Assembly (NCBI RefSeq): GCF_017742835.1
Contig: NZ_CP072392.1
Span: 1,410,385 to 1,474,384, forward strand
Source of the DNA: Aquabacter sp. L1I39
GTDB lineage: Bacteria > Pseudomonadota > Alphaproteobacteria > Rhizobiales > Xanthobacteraceae
Direction: 5' to 3'
DNA: 64,000 nt
Shown here: positions 46,414-57,085 of the stretch, piece by piece
Layout: each line of letters opens with the position of its first letter
Numbering within the stretch: position 1 is the first letter of the stretch
Position numbers and translations under genes: made by a program
Notes under the pieces: generated by a model
Seen by the model: the letters and a program-made list of their open reading frames with translations, nothing else
Told to the model about the DNA's origin: nothing
Database searches by the model: none

Positions 46414-48894
46414 TCAGTCGGCCGGACCGCCATCCGGCACCGAATGCTGCGCGCCATAGTCGGCGAGCCAGTGTAGCAAATCGGGCATGGCCAGCGCGCG
46501 GGTATAGAGATAGCCCTGCGCCACGTCGCAGCCGATGGTGCGCAGGAGCGCTTCCTGTGCCTCGGTCTCCACCCCCTCCGCGGTGACTTCCAGCGCCAAT
46601 TCGCGGCCCAGCCGTACGATCGCCTCGGCGATGCGCGCCTCGCTGGTGTTCGGCCGCAGCCCCTCCAGGAAGGACCGGTCGATCTTCACCCCGGTCACGG
46701 GCAGCCGACGCAGATAAGCAAGGCTCGAATGGCCGGTGCCAAAATCATCCACCGACACGGCGACGCCCAGAGCGCGGATGCGGCGCAGCGCATCGATGGC
46801 GCGCGAGGTGTCCGCCATGATGGTGGATTCGGTCAATTCCACCTCCAGGTCCTCGGCGCTCGCCCCGCTCACTGCCAGAATGTCGCGGATGCGCTCCGGC
46901 AGCGAACCGTCGGAGAATTGATGCGCCGAGACGTTCACCGAAAGGCGGCCGCTGATCAGCCCCTTGGCCCGCAGGTCCACGATGTCCCGGCACACCCGGT
47001 GCAAGGCGAAATCGCCCAGCGCGTGGATGAGGTGGGACGTCTCCGCCACCGGAATGAAGAAATCGGGCATGGCCAGATGCCCGTCGGGCATGCGCCAGCG
47101 CATCAGGCCCTCGAAGCCGCGCACCTGGCGGGTCTTTAGATCGATCTTAGGCTGATAGTGGATTTCCAGCTCATCCTGCGCCACCGCCCGATGCAGCGCG
47201 GTCTCGATCTCCATGAGATGACCGGCGCGGCGCGACAGGGAAGGAATGAAGAAGCGGAACGTGCCGCCGCCGGCCGACTTGGCTAGCGAGAGCGCCAGGT
47301 CGGAGCGCAAAGAGAGGGTGGCCGCATCCCCTCCATCCGCCGGAAAGCAGGCGATGCCGAGGCTTGCCCCAAGGCGCAGGTCGCGGCCCTCCACGGGGAA
47401 AGGCCGGGCCATGTCCAGCACGATGCGGGAGCCGAGCCGGGACAGTTCGTCGTGGTCGGCGAGCCCAGGCAGGATGATGGAGAATTCATCGCCTCCGGTC
47501 CGAGCCAGCGTGCCGCTGCCCTCCGTGAGGGCGCTCAGGCGCTGGCTGACCTCCTGCAACACCAGGTCACCCGCCTTATGGCCGAACGCCGCATTGATGG
47601 GCGCGAAGCGGTCGAGGTCGACAGTGATCACCGCCAGGGCGAGGCCGTCGCGCTTGGCATCCTCGATGGCCGTTTCGAGACGCAGGCCGAAATGGCGCCG
47701 GCTGGGCAGACCGGTGATCGGATCGAAGGCCCCTTCGTCGCGCCCCACCCGCTCTTCCCGGCCCGACAGGTCCTCGATCATGGACCAGATATAGGGCTGG
47801 CCCTGATCAGGGGTGACGAGCACGCCGTTGAGCCGCACCGGAATGCGGCGGCCGCCGGCATGGATGAATTCCTTCACATAGGGGCCGTAGCACTGGTCGG
47901 TGTCGATGGCCTCCAGCTGATTGGCCTCGCTTGCTGCATAGGTGGTCGGCGTCAGATCCCAGTAGCTCAGCTTCAGAAGGTCTTCGCGGGAATAGCCGGT
48001 CATGGCCTGGAACGTGCGGTTCACATCCAGGAACGTGCCGTCGAGGGCGTTGCGCGCCATCCCGATGGGCGCATGGTCGAACATGGCCTGCAGCATGCCC
48101 TCATTGCGCACCACGGAGAGCTGGTGGATCGGCCAGGCTGCGATGTCGGTCCTCAGCCCCATGGCCCGCGCCGGCCGCCCTTTTTCGCGAAGGGTCACGC
48201 GGCCCCGGACCACCACCCAGGTCCAGCCTCCATCGGAGAGGGCACGGCGGAACTCAACCCGGCAGCGCCCGTCGCGCATCAACTGGCCCAGCATCTCGGG
48301 CATGACACGGCCGGCATCGTCCGGATGGATAAGCGCGCGCCAGGAATCCAGCGTGTAGAGTGGGCAGCTGGCGGTGCCGCCTGTGACCTCGGTCGCCCCG
48401 GTGAGGTCCAGTTCCCAGGGGTGGTCGCGCGTGGCGTCGAGCACCTTGCGCAGCCGCTCCGCCTGCGCGTGCCGGCGCCGCTGCCAGGCGGTGACGCAGG
48501 TCACATCCTCCGCCAGCCCACGCCACACGACGGCTCGGCCATCGGCGGCAGACGGGCGGGCGCGAATGAGAAGGCTGCGCGTGCCCCGTTCGGGGTGACG
48601 CATCACATAGACGCCCTGCCATAAGGACAAGCCCGCCGCATGGCGCCGCTCGTCGGCCTGCACGTCCTTCAGGCTCTGGCGGGGAAAGCGGGAAAACAGC
48701 ACGCCCGGCGCGCGATACACATCGTCGGGCCGCACGCCGAAGAGGTCCTCGACGGCCCCGCCGACGCGGGAAAATGCCACGCCGTCCTCGCTGACGGTGC
48801 ATGCGAATGGCACGACCCCCAGGGCAAGATATTCAGGACTGCTCGGCAGCCCCTCTTCCAATCCCACGTCCGGACCGGCCCCGTCCTCGTCCAT
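46414..48894 (-). CDS. Multi-PAS GGDEF-EAL protein (c-di-GMP turnover)
   Basis: 826 residues, no membrane helix. Three PAS-like sections: about 20-130, about 140-255 (with a PAC-like FRRALSDGGWTWVVVRGRV), and about 275-390 (FDHAPIGMARNALDGTFLDV, QAMTGYSREDLLKL). The GGDEF domain has an intact RTGGDEFSII. The EAL domain has EGL in place of EAL but keeps SVNVSAHQFS, VELTESTIM, VDDFGTGHSSLAYL, VKIDRSF and TAEGVETE. It may be bifunctional, with PAS signals choosing synthesis or breakdown. ATG 48894 has GGGGACGG upstream; the frame extends 27 codons further. Confidence 0.93.
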   Translation of the reverse strand: MDEDGAGPDVGLEEGLPSSPEYLALGVVPFACTVSEDGVAFSRVGGAVEDLFGVRPDDVYRAPGVLFSRFPRQSLKDVQADERRHAAGLSLWQGVYVMRHPERGTRSLLIRARPSAADGRAVVWRGLAEDVTCVTAWQRRRHAQAERLRKVLDATRDHPWELDLTGATEVTGGTASCPLYTLDSWRALIHPDDAGRVMPEMLGQLMRDGRCRVEFRRALSDGGWTWVVVRGRVTLREKGRPARAMGLRTDIAAWPIHQLSVVRNEGMLQAMFDHAPIGMARNALDGTFLDVNRTFQAMTGYSREDLLKLSYWDLTPTTYAASEANQLEAIDTDQCYGPYVKEFIHAGGRRIPVRLNGVLVTPDQGQPYIWSMIEDLSGREERVGRDEGAFDPITGLPSRRHFGLRLETAIEDAKRDGLALAVITVDLDRFAPINAAFGHKAGDLVLQEVSQRLSALTEGSGTLARTGGDEFSIILPGLADHDELSRLGSRIVLDMARPFPVEGRDLRLGASLGIACFPADGGDAATLSLRSDLALSLAKSAGGGTFRFFIPSLSRRAGHLMEIETALHRAVAQDELEIHYQPKIDLKTRQVRGFEGLMRWRMPDGHLAMPDFFIPVAETSHLIHALGDFALHRVCRDIVDLRAKGLISGRLSVNVSAHQFSDGSLPERIRDILAVSGASAEDLEVELTESTIMADTSRAIDALRRIRALGVAVSVDDFGTGHSSLAYLRRLPVTGVKIDRSFLEGLRPNTSEARIAEAIVRLGRELALEVTAEGVETEAQEALLRTIGCDVAQGYLYTRALAMPDLLHWLADYGAQHSVPDGGPAD

Positions 48895-49254
48895 CCGTCC
48901 CCGGCCTTCCTGTAGACTGGCGATCGGACCCCGGGAACAACGCCCCAAACGCCCCTTATTATCGCACCATGGCAATTACGATGCGGGGGCTGCGGGCGCA
49001 GGTCAAGCGCCCAGCGTGCTTGGTTGTATATTTTTTTATATACACTCCAGCAGGTTAGTGCCTTTATGGGCCATGTTGAATCGGGGTTGAAGCAGCGGGA
49101 ATCCAGGCTCTGCCGGGGTACGATGCGCGCACTGCAGCAAAGACCAGCGAGAAGGTGAGCCGGCGCTCCCCACCCCCTTTGCGACGCTTTCGGCTTGGTT
49201 GGCGTCGCATTCGGGTATAGTTGCTCCAGGCAAAGTCAGACGCAGGATGGCGAG
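48895..49254. other. Divergent control region GGDEF-EAL gene / bioB
   Basis: 360 bases without a gene. It includes the palindrome at 49026-49043. TATAGT at 49216-49221 could be a -10 element for bioB, but no well-spaced -35 is obvious. No site like the BioR box of other alphaproteobacteria was found. Confidence 0.5.
49026..49043. promoter_or_regulatory. AT-only palindrome upstream of bioB
   Basis: GTATAT-TTTTTT-ATATAC, six perfect pairs about a T6 centre, in otherwise GC-rich DNA, 212 bases before bioB and 130 from the divergent gene. It is either an operator or a promoter-related AT patch; the binding protein is unknown. Confidence 0.35.
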
Positions 49255-50265
49255 ATGTCAGTGGCGACCGCGGCTCCGCAGGAAACCCGCACCGAGATGA
49301 CCAACCGCTGGAGCCGGGACGAGGCACGCCGCCTCTATGACCTGCCGCTCAATGACCTGCTGTTTGAAGCCCAGAGCGTCCACCGGCGGCATTTCGATCC
49401 CAACAAGGTGCAGATGAGCCGCCTGCTCTCCATCAAGACCGGCGGCTGCCCCGAGGATTGCGGCTATTGCAGCCAGTCCGCCCACGCCCCCACTGGGCTG
49501 AAGGCCTCCAAGCTCATGGAAGTGGAGCGCGTGATCGCCGAGGCCCGCAAGGCCAAGGAAGGCGGCGCCACCCGCTATTGCATGGGCGCCGCCTGGCGCT
49601 CGCCCAAGGAGCGGGATATGGACATGGTGGTGGCCATGGTGGAGGGCGTCAAAGCCCTCGGCATGGAAACCTGCATGACGCTGGGCATGCTCACCCCGGA
49701 CCAGGCGGGCCGCCTCTCCGTGGCCGGGCTCGATTATTACAACCACAACCTCGACACGTCCGAGCGCTATTACAGCGAGATCATCACCACCCGCACCTTC
49801 GCCGACCGCCTGGAGACCCTCTCCAATGTGCGTGACGCCGGCATCAAGGTGTGCGCGGGCGGCATCCTGGGCATGGGCGAGACCGGCGACGACCGCATCG
49901 ACATGCTCCTGACGCTCGCCAACATGGACGTGCCGCCGGAAAGCGTGCCCATCAACATGCTCATCCCCATTCCCGGCTCGCGCCTCGCCAATGCCAAGCC
50001 GGTGGACCCGTTCGAGTTCGTGCGCACCATCGCGCTCGCCCGCATCCTCATGCCCACCTCCCATGTGCGCCTGTCCGCCGGCCGCACCGAGATGAGCGAC
50101 GAATTGCAGGCCATGTGCTTCTTTGCTGGCGCGAATTCCATCTTCGTGGGCGATTGCCTGCTGACCGCCGACAATCCCGGCGAGGACCACGACGCCGCCC
50201 TGTTCCGCCGTCTGGGCATCACGGGCGAGGATCTGGCGGCGCCGGAGGCGGAAACCCGCCAATGA
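49255..50265 (+). CDS. bioB: Biotin synthase
   Basis: 336 residues. The radical SAM [4Fe-4S] motif is [10 protein letters not shown] (Cys65, Cys69, Cys72). Ligands of the [2Fe-2S] sulphur donor are seen in [30 protein letters not shown] and the arginine of VRLSAGR. It inserts sulphur into dethiobiotin, the last step of biotin synthesis. ATG 49255 follows GGATGGCGAG; the frame is open 20 codons further. It is the first gene of a five-gene operon, and its stop overlaps the bioF start (ATGA). Confidence 0.98.
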   Translation: MSVATAAPQETRTEMTNRWSRDEARRLYDLPLNDLLFEAQSVHRRHFDPNKVQMSRLLSIKTGGCPEDCGYCSQSAHAPTGLKASKLMEVERVIAEARKAKEGGATRYCMGAAWRSPKERDMDMVVAMVEGVKALGMETCMTLGMLTPDQAGRLSVAGLDYYNHNLDTSERYYSEIITTRTFADRLETLSNVRDAGIKVCAGGILGMGETGDDRIDMLLTLANMDVPPESVPINMLIPIPGSRLANAKPVDPFEFVRTIALARILMPTSHVRLSAGRTEMSDELQAMCFFAGANSIFVGDCLLTADNPGEDHDAALFRRLGITGEDLAAPEAETRQ

Positions 50266-51407
50266 ACGGAGCGCGGCTCGCGCGGTTCGAGACCACCCTC
50301 GCCGGCCTGAGGGGTCGCGCTCGGGGCCGATCGCTCCAGGGGCGCGAGGGATACGACTTCGCCTCCAACGACTATATCGGCCTTGCCGGGTCGCCCCGCC
50401 TCGCCGGCGCGGTTCAGGCGGCTCTGGCGCGTGGCGTTCCGGTGGGCGCGGCGGGATCGCGCCTCCTGCGCGGCAATCATCCCGAGCACGAGGCGCTGGA
50501 GGCCGAGGCCGCCGCCTTTTTCGGCGCCCCGGCCTGCCTGTTCTTCGGCAGCGGCTTCGACGCCAATCTCGCCCTCTTCTCCACCTTGCCCCGGCGCGAG
50601 GACCTCGTTGTCCATGACGCGCTGATCCATGCCAGCGTTCATTCCGGCATGGCGGCGGGCAAGGCGAAGGTGGTCTCCGCCGCGCACAATGACGCCCAAT
50701 CCTTCGAGGACGCCATCCGCGCCTGGCGCGCCGAGGGTGGGCGGGGCACGCCCTGGCTTGCCGTGGAAAGCATCTATTCCATGGATGGCGATGCCGCCCC
50801 GCTCGCCGATCTCGTGGCCGTGGCGGAGCGCCATGACGGCTTCCTGGTGGTGGACGAGGCCCACGCCACCGGCGTGTTCGGTGCACAGGGGCGAGGCCTC
50901 GGCGCCGCCTTCGAGGGGCGCGAATGCCTCGTCAGCCTGCACACCTGCGGCAAGGGGCTGGGCGTGTCCGGCGCGCTGGTGAGCGCGCACTCGAGCCTCA
51001 TTTCCTTCCTGATCAACCGGGCCCGCCCCTTCATCTATGCCACGGCGCCCTCGCCGCTGATGGCCGCAACGGTGCGCGAGGCGCTGCGCATGTGCGCCGA
51101 AGAGCCCGAGCGGCGGGACCGTCTGTCGGCCCTCGTGCGGCACGCGGAATCCCGGCTGGCTTCCCGCCTCGGCGTGCCGGCCAGCGGATCGCAGATCATT
51201 CCCGTAATGATCGGCTCCAACGCCCGGGCCATGGAGGTGGCGCGGCGGGTGCAGGCGGCGGGCTTCGATTGCCGCGCCATCCGCCCGCCCACGGTGCCCG
51301 AGGGCACGGCGCGCCTGCGCATCTCGCTCACCCTGAACGTGGATGTGGCGACCGTGGACGGCCTGGTGGACGCCATCGCGTTCGCGCTTCAAGACGTGGC
51401 CGCCTGA
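50262..51407 (+). CDS. bioF: 8-amino-7-oxononanoate synthase
   Basis: 381 residues; PLP enzyme of the alpha-oxoamine synthase family. It joins pimeloyl-ACP with alanine. The PLP lysine is Lys231 in [12 protein letters not shown], with [12 protein letters not shown] (Asp198, His201) as the cofactor pocket. [15 protein letters not shown] and [16 protein letters not shown] are conserved substrate regions. It is coupled to bioB by a 4-base overlap. Confidence 0.97.
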   Translation: MNGARLARFETTLAGLRGRARGRSLQGREGYDFASNDYIGLAGSPRLAGAVQAALARGVPVGAAGSRLLRGNHPEHEALEAEAAAFFGAPACLFFGSGFDANLALFSTLPRREDLVVHDALIHASVHSGMAAGKAKVVSAAHNDAQSFEDAIRAWRAEGGRGTPWLAVESIYSMDGDAAPLADLVAVAERHDGFLVVDEAHATGVFGAQGRGLGAAFEGRECLVSLHTCGKGLGVSGALVSAHSSLISFLINRARPFIYATAPSPLMAATVREALRMCAEEPERRDRLSALVRHAESRLASRLGVPASGSQIIPVMIGSNARAMEVARRVQAAGFDCRAIRPPTVPEGTARLRISLTLNVDVATVDGLVDAIAFALQDVAA

Positions 51408-51428
51408 GCGCGCGTCCGGGGAACCAGA

Positions 51429-52052
51429 ATGCCCGCCTTCATCGTCACCGGCACCGATACCGGCATCGGCAAGACCATCTTCAGCGCTGCCCTGACAGGG
51501 GCCTTGGGGGCGCGCTATTGGAAGCTTGTGCAATCGGGCCTTGAGGAAGAGACGGACAGCGCCACGGTCGCCCGTCTCGGCCGTGTGCCGGCGGAGCGTA
51601 TCCTGCACGAGGCCTATCGGCTGAAGCTCCCCGCCTCGCCCCACCTCTCCGCAGAGGCGGAAGGCGTCACCATCGATCCCGATGCCCTGGTGCCGCCGGA
51701 GTGGGATGGCCCGCTGGTCATCGAGGGCGCCGGCGGGCTGCTGGTGCCGCTTACCCGCGCACTGCTGACCATTGATGTGTTCGCGCGCTGGGGCCTTCCG
51801 GTCATCTTGTGCGCGCGCGCCACGCTCGGCACCATCAACCACACCCTCTTGTCCATCGAGGCCCTGCGGCGGCGAAACATGCCCATCCACGGCGTCGCCC
51901 TTATCGGTCCGGACATGCCGGACAATGCCCGTGTCATCGCGGAGTTTTCGGGCGTAAAGATCCTGGGCCGGCTGCCGGTGCTCGATCCGCTGGACCCGGA
52001 GCGGCTCGCCGCCGCCTTTGCCGCCCATTTCGACCTGCGGGACTTTGCCTGA
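51429..52052 (+). CDS. bioD: ATP-dependent dethiobiotin synthetase
   Basis: 207 residues. P-loop GTDTGIGKT is at the N-terminus, the substrate/Mg segment is WKLVQSG, and [12 protein letters not shown] is the second conserved loop. It closes the ureido ring of dethiobiotin using CO2 and ATP. It starts 21 bases after bioF and ends overlapping the bioA start (TGATG). Confidence 0.97.
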   Translation: MPAFIVTGTDTGIGKTIFSAALTGALGARYWKLVQSGLEEETDSATVARLGRVPAERILHEAYRLKLPASPHLSAEAEGVTIDPDALVPPEWDGPLVIEGAGGLLVPLTRALLTIDVFARWGLPVILCARATLGTINHTLLSIEALRRRNMPIHGVALIGPDMPDNARVIAEFSGVKILGRLPVLDPLDPERLAAAFAAHFDLRDFA

Positions 52053-53320
52053 TGCTGTCGTCCTCCCCCGTCTGGCACCCCTTCACCCAGCACGCCACGG
52101 AGCCGGCGCCGCCGCGCATCGTGCGCACGCAGGGCGCCTATCTGGAGAGCGAGGACGGGCGGCGCATCCTGGACTGCATCTCGTCCTGGTGGGTCATCAC
52201 CCACGGCCACCGCCATCCCACCATCATGGCGGCGCTCCGGGAAGCGAGCGAGAGCCTCGACCAGATCATCTTCGCCGGCTTCACCCACGAACCTGCTGAA
52301 GCCCTGGCGCGCGAACTGGTGAAGCTCGCCCCAGCCGGCCTCGATCACGTCTTCTTTTCCGATTCGGGCTCCACCTGCGTGGAAGTGGCGCTGAAGATGG
52401 CGCTCGGCACCTTCCGCAATCGCGGCGAGCGGCGGACCCGCATCGTGGTGATGGAGGACAGCTATCACGGCGACACCATCGGCACCATGAGCGTAGGCGC
52501 GCGGGGCGTGTTCAACGCCGCCTATGAGCCCATCCTGTTCGACGTGGACCGCATCCCCTTTCCCGTCGCCGGCCGGGAGCAGGAGACGCTGGACGCTTTC
52601 GAGGCCCTGGCCCGCACCAGAGAGACCGCCGCGCTCATCCTGGAGCCGCTGGTGCTGGGCTCGGGCGGCATGCGCATGTACCCGCCCTCCGTGCTGCGGG
52701 ACCTGCACGCGATCGCCGAGGCCACCGGCACACTCTTCATCCTGGACGAGGTGATGACCGGCTGGGGCCGCACGGGCACCCTCTTCGCCTGCCAGCAGGC
52801 GGCCGTGCGGCCGGACATATTGTGCACCTCCAAGGGCCTGACCGGGGGCGCGATCCCACTCGCTGCCACCCTCGCAACACAAGAGATTTTCGACGCCCAT
52901 TACTCAACCGACCGCCGGCACACCTTCTTCCACTCCTCCTCTTATACCGCCAACCCGATTGCCTGCGCCGCCGGGCTCGCCAATGTCCGGGTCTGGCAGA
53001 ACGAGCCGGTGGCGGAGCGCATCGCCCATCTCGCCCGCATGCAGGAGCAGCGGCTGTTCCGGCTGGGGCAGGACCCGCATTTCTCGTCGCCGCGCCAGTG
53101 CGGCACCATCGCCGCCATCGACCTCAACGTGCCCGATGGCGGCTATCTGGCCGAGGCCGGGCCGCGCCTGCGCGCCTTCTTCCTGGAACGCGACCTCCTG
53201 GTGCGCCCGCTGGGCAACGTGCTTTATGTGATGCTCCCCTATTGCGTCACCGCCGCTGAACTCGACCGGGTCTATGACGCCATGGCCGAGGCCGGCGCGC
53301 GCTTCGGTGTGGCGGCGTGA
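52052..53320 (+). CDS. bioA: Adenosylmethionine-8-amino-7-oxononanoate aminotransferase
   Basis: 422 residues; class III PLP aminotransferase. The PLP lysine is Lys261 in CTSKGLTGG and the cofactor aspartate is in [15 protein letters not shown]. The SAM-binding BioA features [14 protein letters not shown] and [16 protein letters not shown] are clear. It makes 7,8-diaminononanoate. Coupled to bioD upstream (one-base overlap) and to bioZ downstream (four-base overlap). Confidence 0.97.
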   Translation: MLSSSPVWHPFTQHATEPAPPRIVRTQGAYLESEDGRRILDCISSWWVITHGHRHPTIMAALREASESLDQIIFAGFTHEPAEALARELVKLAPAGLDHVFFSDSGSTCVEVALKMALGTFRNRGERRTRIVVMEDSYHGDTIGTMSVGARGVFNAAYEPILFDVDRIPFPVAGREQETLDAFEALARTRETAALILEPLVLGSGGMRMYPPSVLRDLHAIAEATGTLFILDEVMTGWGRTGTLFACQQAAVRPDILCTSKGLTGGAIPLAATLATQEIFDAHYSTDRRHTFFHSSSYTANPIACAAGLANVRVWQNEPVAERIAHLARMQEQRLFRLGQDPHFSSPRQCGTIAAIDLNVPDGGYLAEAGPRLRAFFLERDLLVRPLGNVLYVMLPYCVTAAELDRVYDAMAEAGARFGVAA

Positions 53321-54309
53321 CCAAAGGCACCACCCTTCTCGGCTTCGGCCATGCGGTCCCCGACCGCCGCGTGCCCAATGAAGAGATCGAGGCCCGCCTC
53401 GGCCTCGGGCCGGGCTGGATCGCACGGCGCACGGGCATATTGGAGCGGCGTTGGGCGGCCCCGGAGGACACCCTCTCCGACCTCGCAGCCGCGGCGGGGC
53501 GGATGGCGCTCACCGAGGCGGAGGGCCAAGGCCTCGCTCCCAAGAGCATCGGCCTCACTCTGCTGGCCACATCGACGCCCGACCACCTCCTGCCCCCCTC
53601 CGCCCCCCTGGTGGCGCACAAGCTGGGGCTTTCCGGCTGCGGCGCGGTGGACCTCGCGGGCGCCTGCGGCGGCTTTCTCTATGCCCTGGTCATGGCCGAG
53701 GCCTTCACCCGCACCTCGGGCACGCCCGCTTTGGTGATCGCGGCCAATCTCCTGAGCCGGCGAATCAATCCGGCCGAGCGGGCAAGCTGTGTCCTGTTCG
53801 CCGATGCGGCCGGCGCGGTGGTGGTGGCGCCGAGCCCGCGCGCGGAGGCGGGTGTGCTCTCCGCCCACTTGGCGTCGGATGGGGCGGGGTACGGGCTGAT
53901 CCAGGTTCCCGCGGGCGGATCGAGTCGCCCCTTTGCGCCCGGCGTGCCTGTGGAAGACACCCGCATGACCATCACGGACGGGCAGGCGGTGTTCGTGGAG
54001 GCGGTGCGCCTCATGAGCGACAGCGCCCGCCATGCGCTGGTGCGCGCCGGTCTCGAAGCGCAGCAGATCCACCATTTCGTCCCCCACCAGGCCAATGCCC
54101 GGCTCATGAATGCGGTGGCTCACGCCCTCGGCATTCCCGGCTCCAAGGTTCTCAGTTCCGTGGCGCAGTTCGGCAATTCCTCCGCCGCCACCATCCCGCT
54201 GACCCTGTCGCTGGCACATCGCAACCGGCCTTTCCGGCTGGGCGAGACGCTTTTGATGAGCGCAGCGGGCGCAGGATTGACCGGAGGCGCCTGCGTGCTG
54301 CGCCTGTGA
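53317..54309 (+). CDS. bioZ: BioZ, KAS III-like enzyme for the pimeloyl precursor of biotin
   Basis: 330 residues; FabH-like thiolase fold. The active-site triad is Cys117 in [13 protein letters not shown], His in [10 protein letters not shown], and Asn in [13 protein letters not shown]. In alphaproteobacteria BioZ condenses glutaryl-CoA with malonyl-ACP to start pimeloyl-ACP synthesis, replacing BioC/BioH; the position at the end of bioBFDA fits exactly. The start is GTG 53317, overlapping the bioA stop. A housekeeping FabH is expected elsewhere. Confidence 0.95.
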   Translation: MTKGTTLLGFGHAVPDRRVPNEEIEARLGLGPGWIARRTGILERRWAAPEDTLSDLAAAAGRMALTEAEGQGLAPKSIGLTLLATSTPDHLLPPSAPLVAHKLGLSGCGAVDLAGACGGFLYALVMAEAFTRTSGTPALVIAANLLSRRINPAERASCVLFADAAGAVVVAPSPRAEAGVLSAHLASDGAGYGLIQVPAGGSSRPFAPGVPVEDTRMTITDGQAVFVEAVRLMSDSARHALVRAGLEAQQIHHFVPHQANARLMNAVAHALGIPGSKVLSSVAQFGNSSAATIPLTLSLAHRNRPFRLGETLLMSAAGAGLTGGACVLRL

Positions 54310-54466
54310 GGCGCGCGTCCGCCGGCTTTACAGCCTGCCGCCCGGGGTGCATTCCTCGTCTTGGCTTGACGAAGCGACATGGGGCGGAACCGCGCGTGCC
54401 GGGCCGCCGATATGGGAGGGGAGTGGACCCCTCTGGGAAAGCCGGCATCCGGCGGGGAATGGCGTA

Positions 54467-57013
54467 ATGGTCCGATGGGCGTTGCGGGCGGTTCTGGCCC
54501 TTGGCGTACTGGCCGGGCTCCTGGCCGGCGCTTTCCTCCTGCTGGCGCGCTTGCCGGCGGCTGATCCGCTGCGACGCAGCCTGGTGGAGCGCGGGCTGAC
54601 GCAGATCTGGGGTCAGCCGATCACGGTGAAAGGCGAAGTCTCCATCACGTTCCGGCCCCGGCTTGCGGTCCATGCGCGACAGGTGGTCTCTGCGGCAGAG
54701 GGCGAAGAAGCGGAAATCGGCGAGCTTGTTCTGGCGCTCGCGCCCTATGCCGAGTTGCGGCCGGACAGCCCCTTCTTCGGCTTCGCGCTGGCCGATGCCC
54801 GGTTCAACATCCTCATCCACCAACGCCTCAATCCTGCCCCCGGCTCGATCCTCGCCTCCCCGGTTCGCCTGCTCCAGCACCTGCCGCATCTCAAGCTCGA
54901 TCGGGTGAGCGTGGACTTCAACGACCCCGAGCGCGGCTGGCGCTTCCTGCTGGACGTGGATCGGCTGCGCACCTTCCCGGAGGACGGCCGCGAAAAGGGG
55001 GTGGCCAAGGGCAAGCTGAACGGCCGCCCGCTGGATTTGAGCTTCGTGTTTGATCGGGAAAAGGAGCAGCCGGAATTTGCGACCGGCGACGAGCGCCCCT
55101 ATGGCGCGAAGATCCTGTTCGGATCGGAAGGGCTGAGCGGCAGCCTTGTTGTGCGCGCGCCTGATCTCGAATTCGAGAACCACATGGTTGCGTCCCTCAC
55201 CGCGCGCACCACCAATCTGGACGACCTCCTGGCGCTGGCGCGCATCGCCCCCATTGGCGGCGGATCGGGATACATGTCGGCAGAGCTGGGGATCGAGAGC
55301 CATGCTTTGTCGGTGCCGCGCCTGAAGGTAGACTTCACCCTTCCGGAGGGCGCCCGCGTCACCCTCGACGGCAAGGTGGACGATGCCCTGCGCGGCAAGG
55401 GCATCGCCCTGAACGCCGTGGCCGACATCGACCCCGACGCCCCGCCTGCCGTCTCCATCCGCGACATCGCCGTGACCCGCCTGTCCGGCCATTTCCTCAA
55501 CGGCCCGCGCGGCCTGATGCTGAACAACATCCACATCGGCACCAATGCCTTCGCCGAGAGCCTGCGCGAGATCGGCCCCATCCAGGTGGCGCGGGTGGAA
55601 CGCGGCCCCGATGGCGAAGTGGCGCTGCGCGGCATCTCCGTGGTGGCGGGGCCGGAGAACAAGCCCATCTTCCGACTCACCGGCAGCATCGGCGACGTGC
55701 TGGATTTTTCCCAGGTGGAGCTGGCCGGCAGCATCGACATCGCGGTGTCCGACGTCCTGCTTCTGCCGGGGGGATCCGCGGGCGACCTGGGACGCTTCGT
55801 GGGCAATATCGCCGTCTCCGACGCGGACGGCACGCTGGGCATCAACGCCTTCACGGCGGAGCTGCAGGATACGGACCTCATCACGGCAAAGCTGGCACTC
55901 ACCCTCGACGATTTGCCGCGCACCAAGGGGCCGCAGCCCACGCAGTTCAACGCTGATATCAATGTGCCCCATTGGCAACACTTCGTCCGCGCCCTTGGCG
56001 TCTCCAGCGACTTCGACGGCCCGGCGCGCTTCTCCGGCGACATCACCGGCACGGTGGACAGCCTCAAGGCAGACGGGAAGGTGGAGCTCGGCCGCACCCG
56101 CATCGACGGCACCCTGACCTCGGAAGCGCGCGGAGATCGCAGCTTTGTCTCCGGGCAGATCCATTCGCCCATGCTCTATGTCGACGAACTGCGAGAGGTG
56201 TTCCGCCGAAACGATGACAGCCCGCCGATTCCGCGCATTGCCATTGTCGGCGCCAGCGCACCCGACGGCGGAAGCCAGCTGGACATCCTCGCCTCCACCG
56301 ACGCCGACGTGAAGGTGAGCGCCGACCGTCTCGACGGGTCAGGAGAGGGGGCGAGCGGCATCGAGGCGCGGATCAAGCTCGAGCACGGCGTGCTGCGGGG
56401 CGATCCGGTGCGGGTGCGCTATGGCGGCGGGACAATCGAGGCCATCGTCACCAATGAAGGAGAAGCGGTGCTGCGGGCAAAGGGCGGCGGCCAGGGCTGG
56501 CCCCTCGCCTCGTTCATGCGTGGCAGCAAGGGCGGCGTTTCCGCCTCCGGCACGGTGCGCCTCGACTTCGACGTGACGGCGCGCCTGGGCGTCGATACCG
56601 ACCTGCTGCGGACATTGGGGGGCACCGCCACCGCACGCGTGCGCAACGGACGCCTGGGCACCGGCATGCTGGACCTTGCGGGCCTCGGCGTGCTGGGGGG
56701 CCTGTTCAATGCCAATGTGATGAAGGGCGAGAGCCCGCTGCGATGCGTGAAGGTGCCGCTGGCTTTCACCAATGGCGTCGGCCGCACCGATCCTGTGATC
56801 GTGATCGAGACCGATGCGGTTCAGGCGCTGGGGCGCGGCACCATCAATCTCGTCCGCAATACGGTGGACCTCTACATGGTTCCCCGCCCCCTGCGAGCTC
56901 CAAACGGCCCCGCCGGCTACAGCTTCACCGTGAAGGGCAATCTGAGCAGCCCCGCCATCGGCATGGCGAGCGGCGGAGGCGCGGGCCTGAAGGGCAATTA
57001 TCGCTGCGATTAA
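54467..57013 (+). CDS. AsmA-family protein
   Basis: 848 residues. One N-terminal membrane helix (about 5-28, LRAVLALGVLAGLLAGAFLLLA) is followed by an AsmA start (GQPITVKGEVSITFRPRLAVHA) and a long periplasmic beta-rich body. The conserved C-terminal part includes ATARVRNGRLGTGMLDLAGLG, ESPLRCVKVPLAFTNG and IETDAVQALGRGTINLV. Such proteins form bridge-like grooves thought to carry lipids between membranes. ATG 54467 has GGGGAA upstream. It is 157 bases after bioZ and is probably a separate unit. Confidence 0.9.
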   Translation: MVRWALRAVLALGVLAGLLAGAFLLLARLPAADPLRRSLVERGLTQIWGQPITVKGEVSITFRPRLAVHARQVVSAAEGEEAEIGELVLALAPYAELRPDSPFFGFALADARFNILIHQRLNPAPGSILASPVRLLQHLPHLKLDRVSVDFNDPERGWRFLLDVDRLRTFPEDGREKGVAKGKLNGRPLDLSFVFDREKEQPEFATGDERPYGAKILFGSEGLSGSLVVRAPDLEFENHMVASLTARTTNLDDLLALARIAPIGGGSGYMSAELGIESHALSVPRLKVDFTLPEGARVTLDGKVDDALRGKGIALNAVADIDPDAPPAVSIRDIAVTRLSGHFLNGPRGLMLNNIHIGTNAFAESLREIGPIQVARVERGPDGEVALRGISVVAGPENKPIFRLTGSIGDVLDFSQVELAGSIDIAVSDVLLLPGGSAGDLGRFVGNIAVSDADGTLGINAFTAELQDTDLITAKLALTLDDLPRTKGPQPTQFNADINVPHWQHFVRALGVSSDFDGPARFSGDITGTVDSLKADGKVELGRTRIDGTLTSEARGDRSFVSGQIHSPMLYVDELREVFRRNDDSPPIPRIAIVGASAPDGGSQLDILASTDADVKVSADRLDGSGEGASGIEARIKLEHGVLRGDPVRVRYGGGTIEAIVTNEGEAVLRAKGGGQGWPLASFMRGSKGGVSASGTVRLDFDVTARLGVDTDLLRTLGGTATARVRNGRLGTGMLDLAGLGVLGGLFNANVMKGESPLRCVKVPLAFTNGVGRTDPVIVIETDAVQALGRGTINLVRNTVDLYMVPRPLRAPNGPAGYSFTVKGNLSSPAIGMASGGGAGLKGNYRCD

Positions 57014-57085
57014 GCCCGGTCGGCGACGAACCGCCGCCGGCCGGAAACCGGTGCCCCCGCACCCGCAATGCGGGGCCCTCCACCG

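Noticed and set aside
48895..49254. BioR operator or biotin/TPP-type riboswitch upstream of bioB
   Set aside because: No TTATMKATAA-like sequence and no conserved riboswitch core could be found by reading both strands.
49258..52028. Long minus-strand frames (542 and 752 codons) opposite bioB, bioF and bioD
   Set aside because: Antisense shadows of well-recognised biotin genes; translations are compositionally biased.
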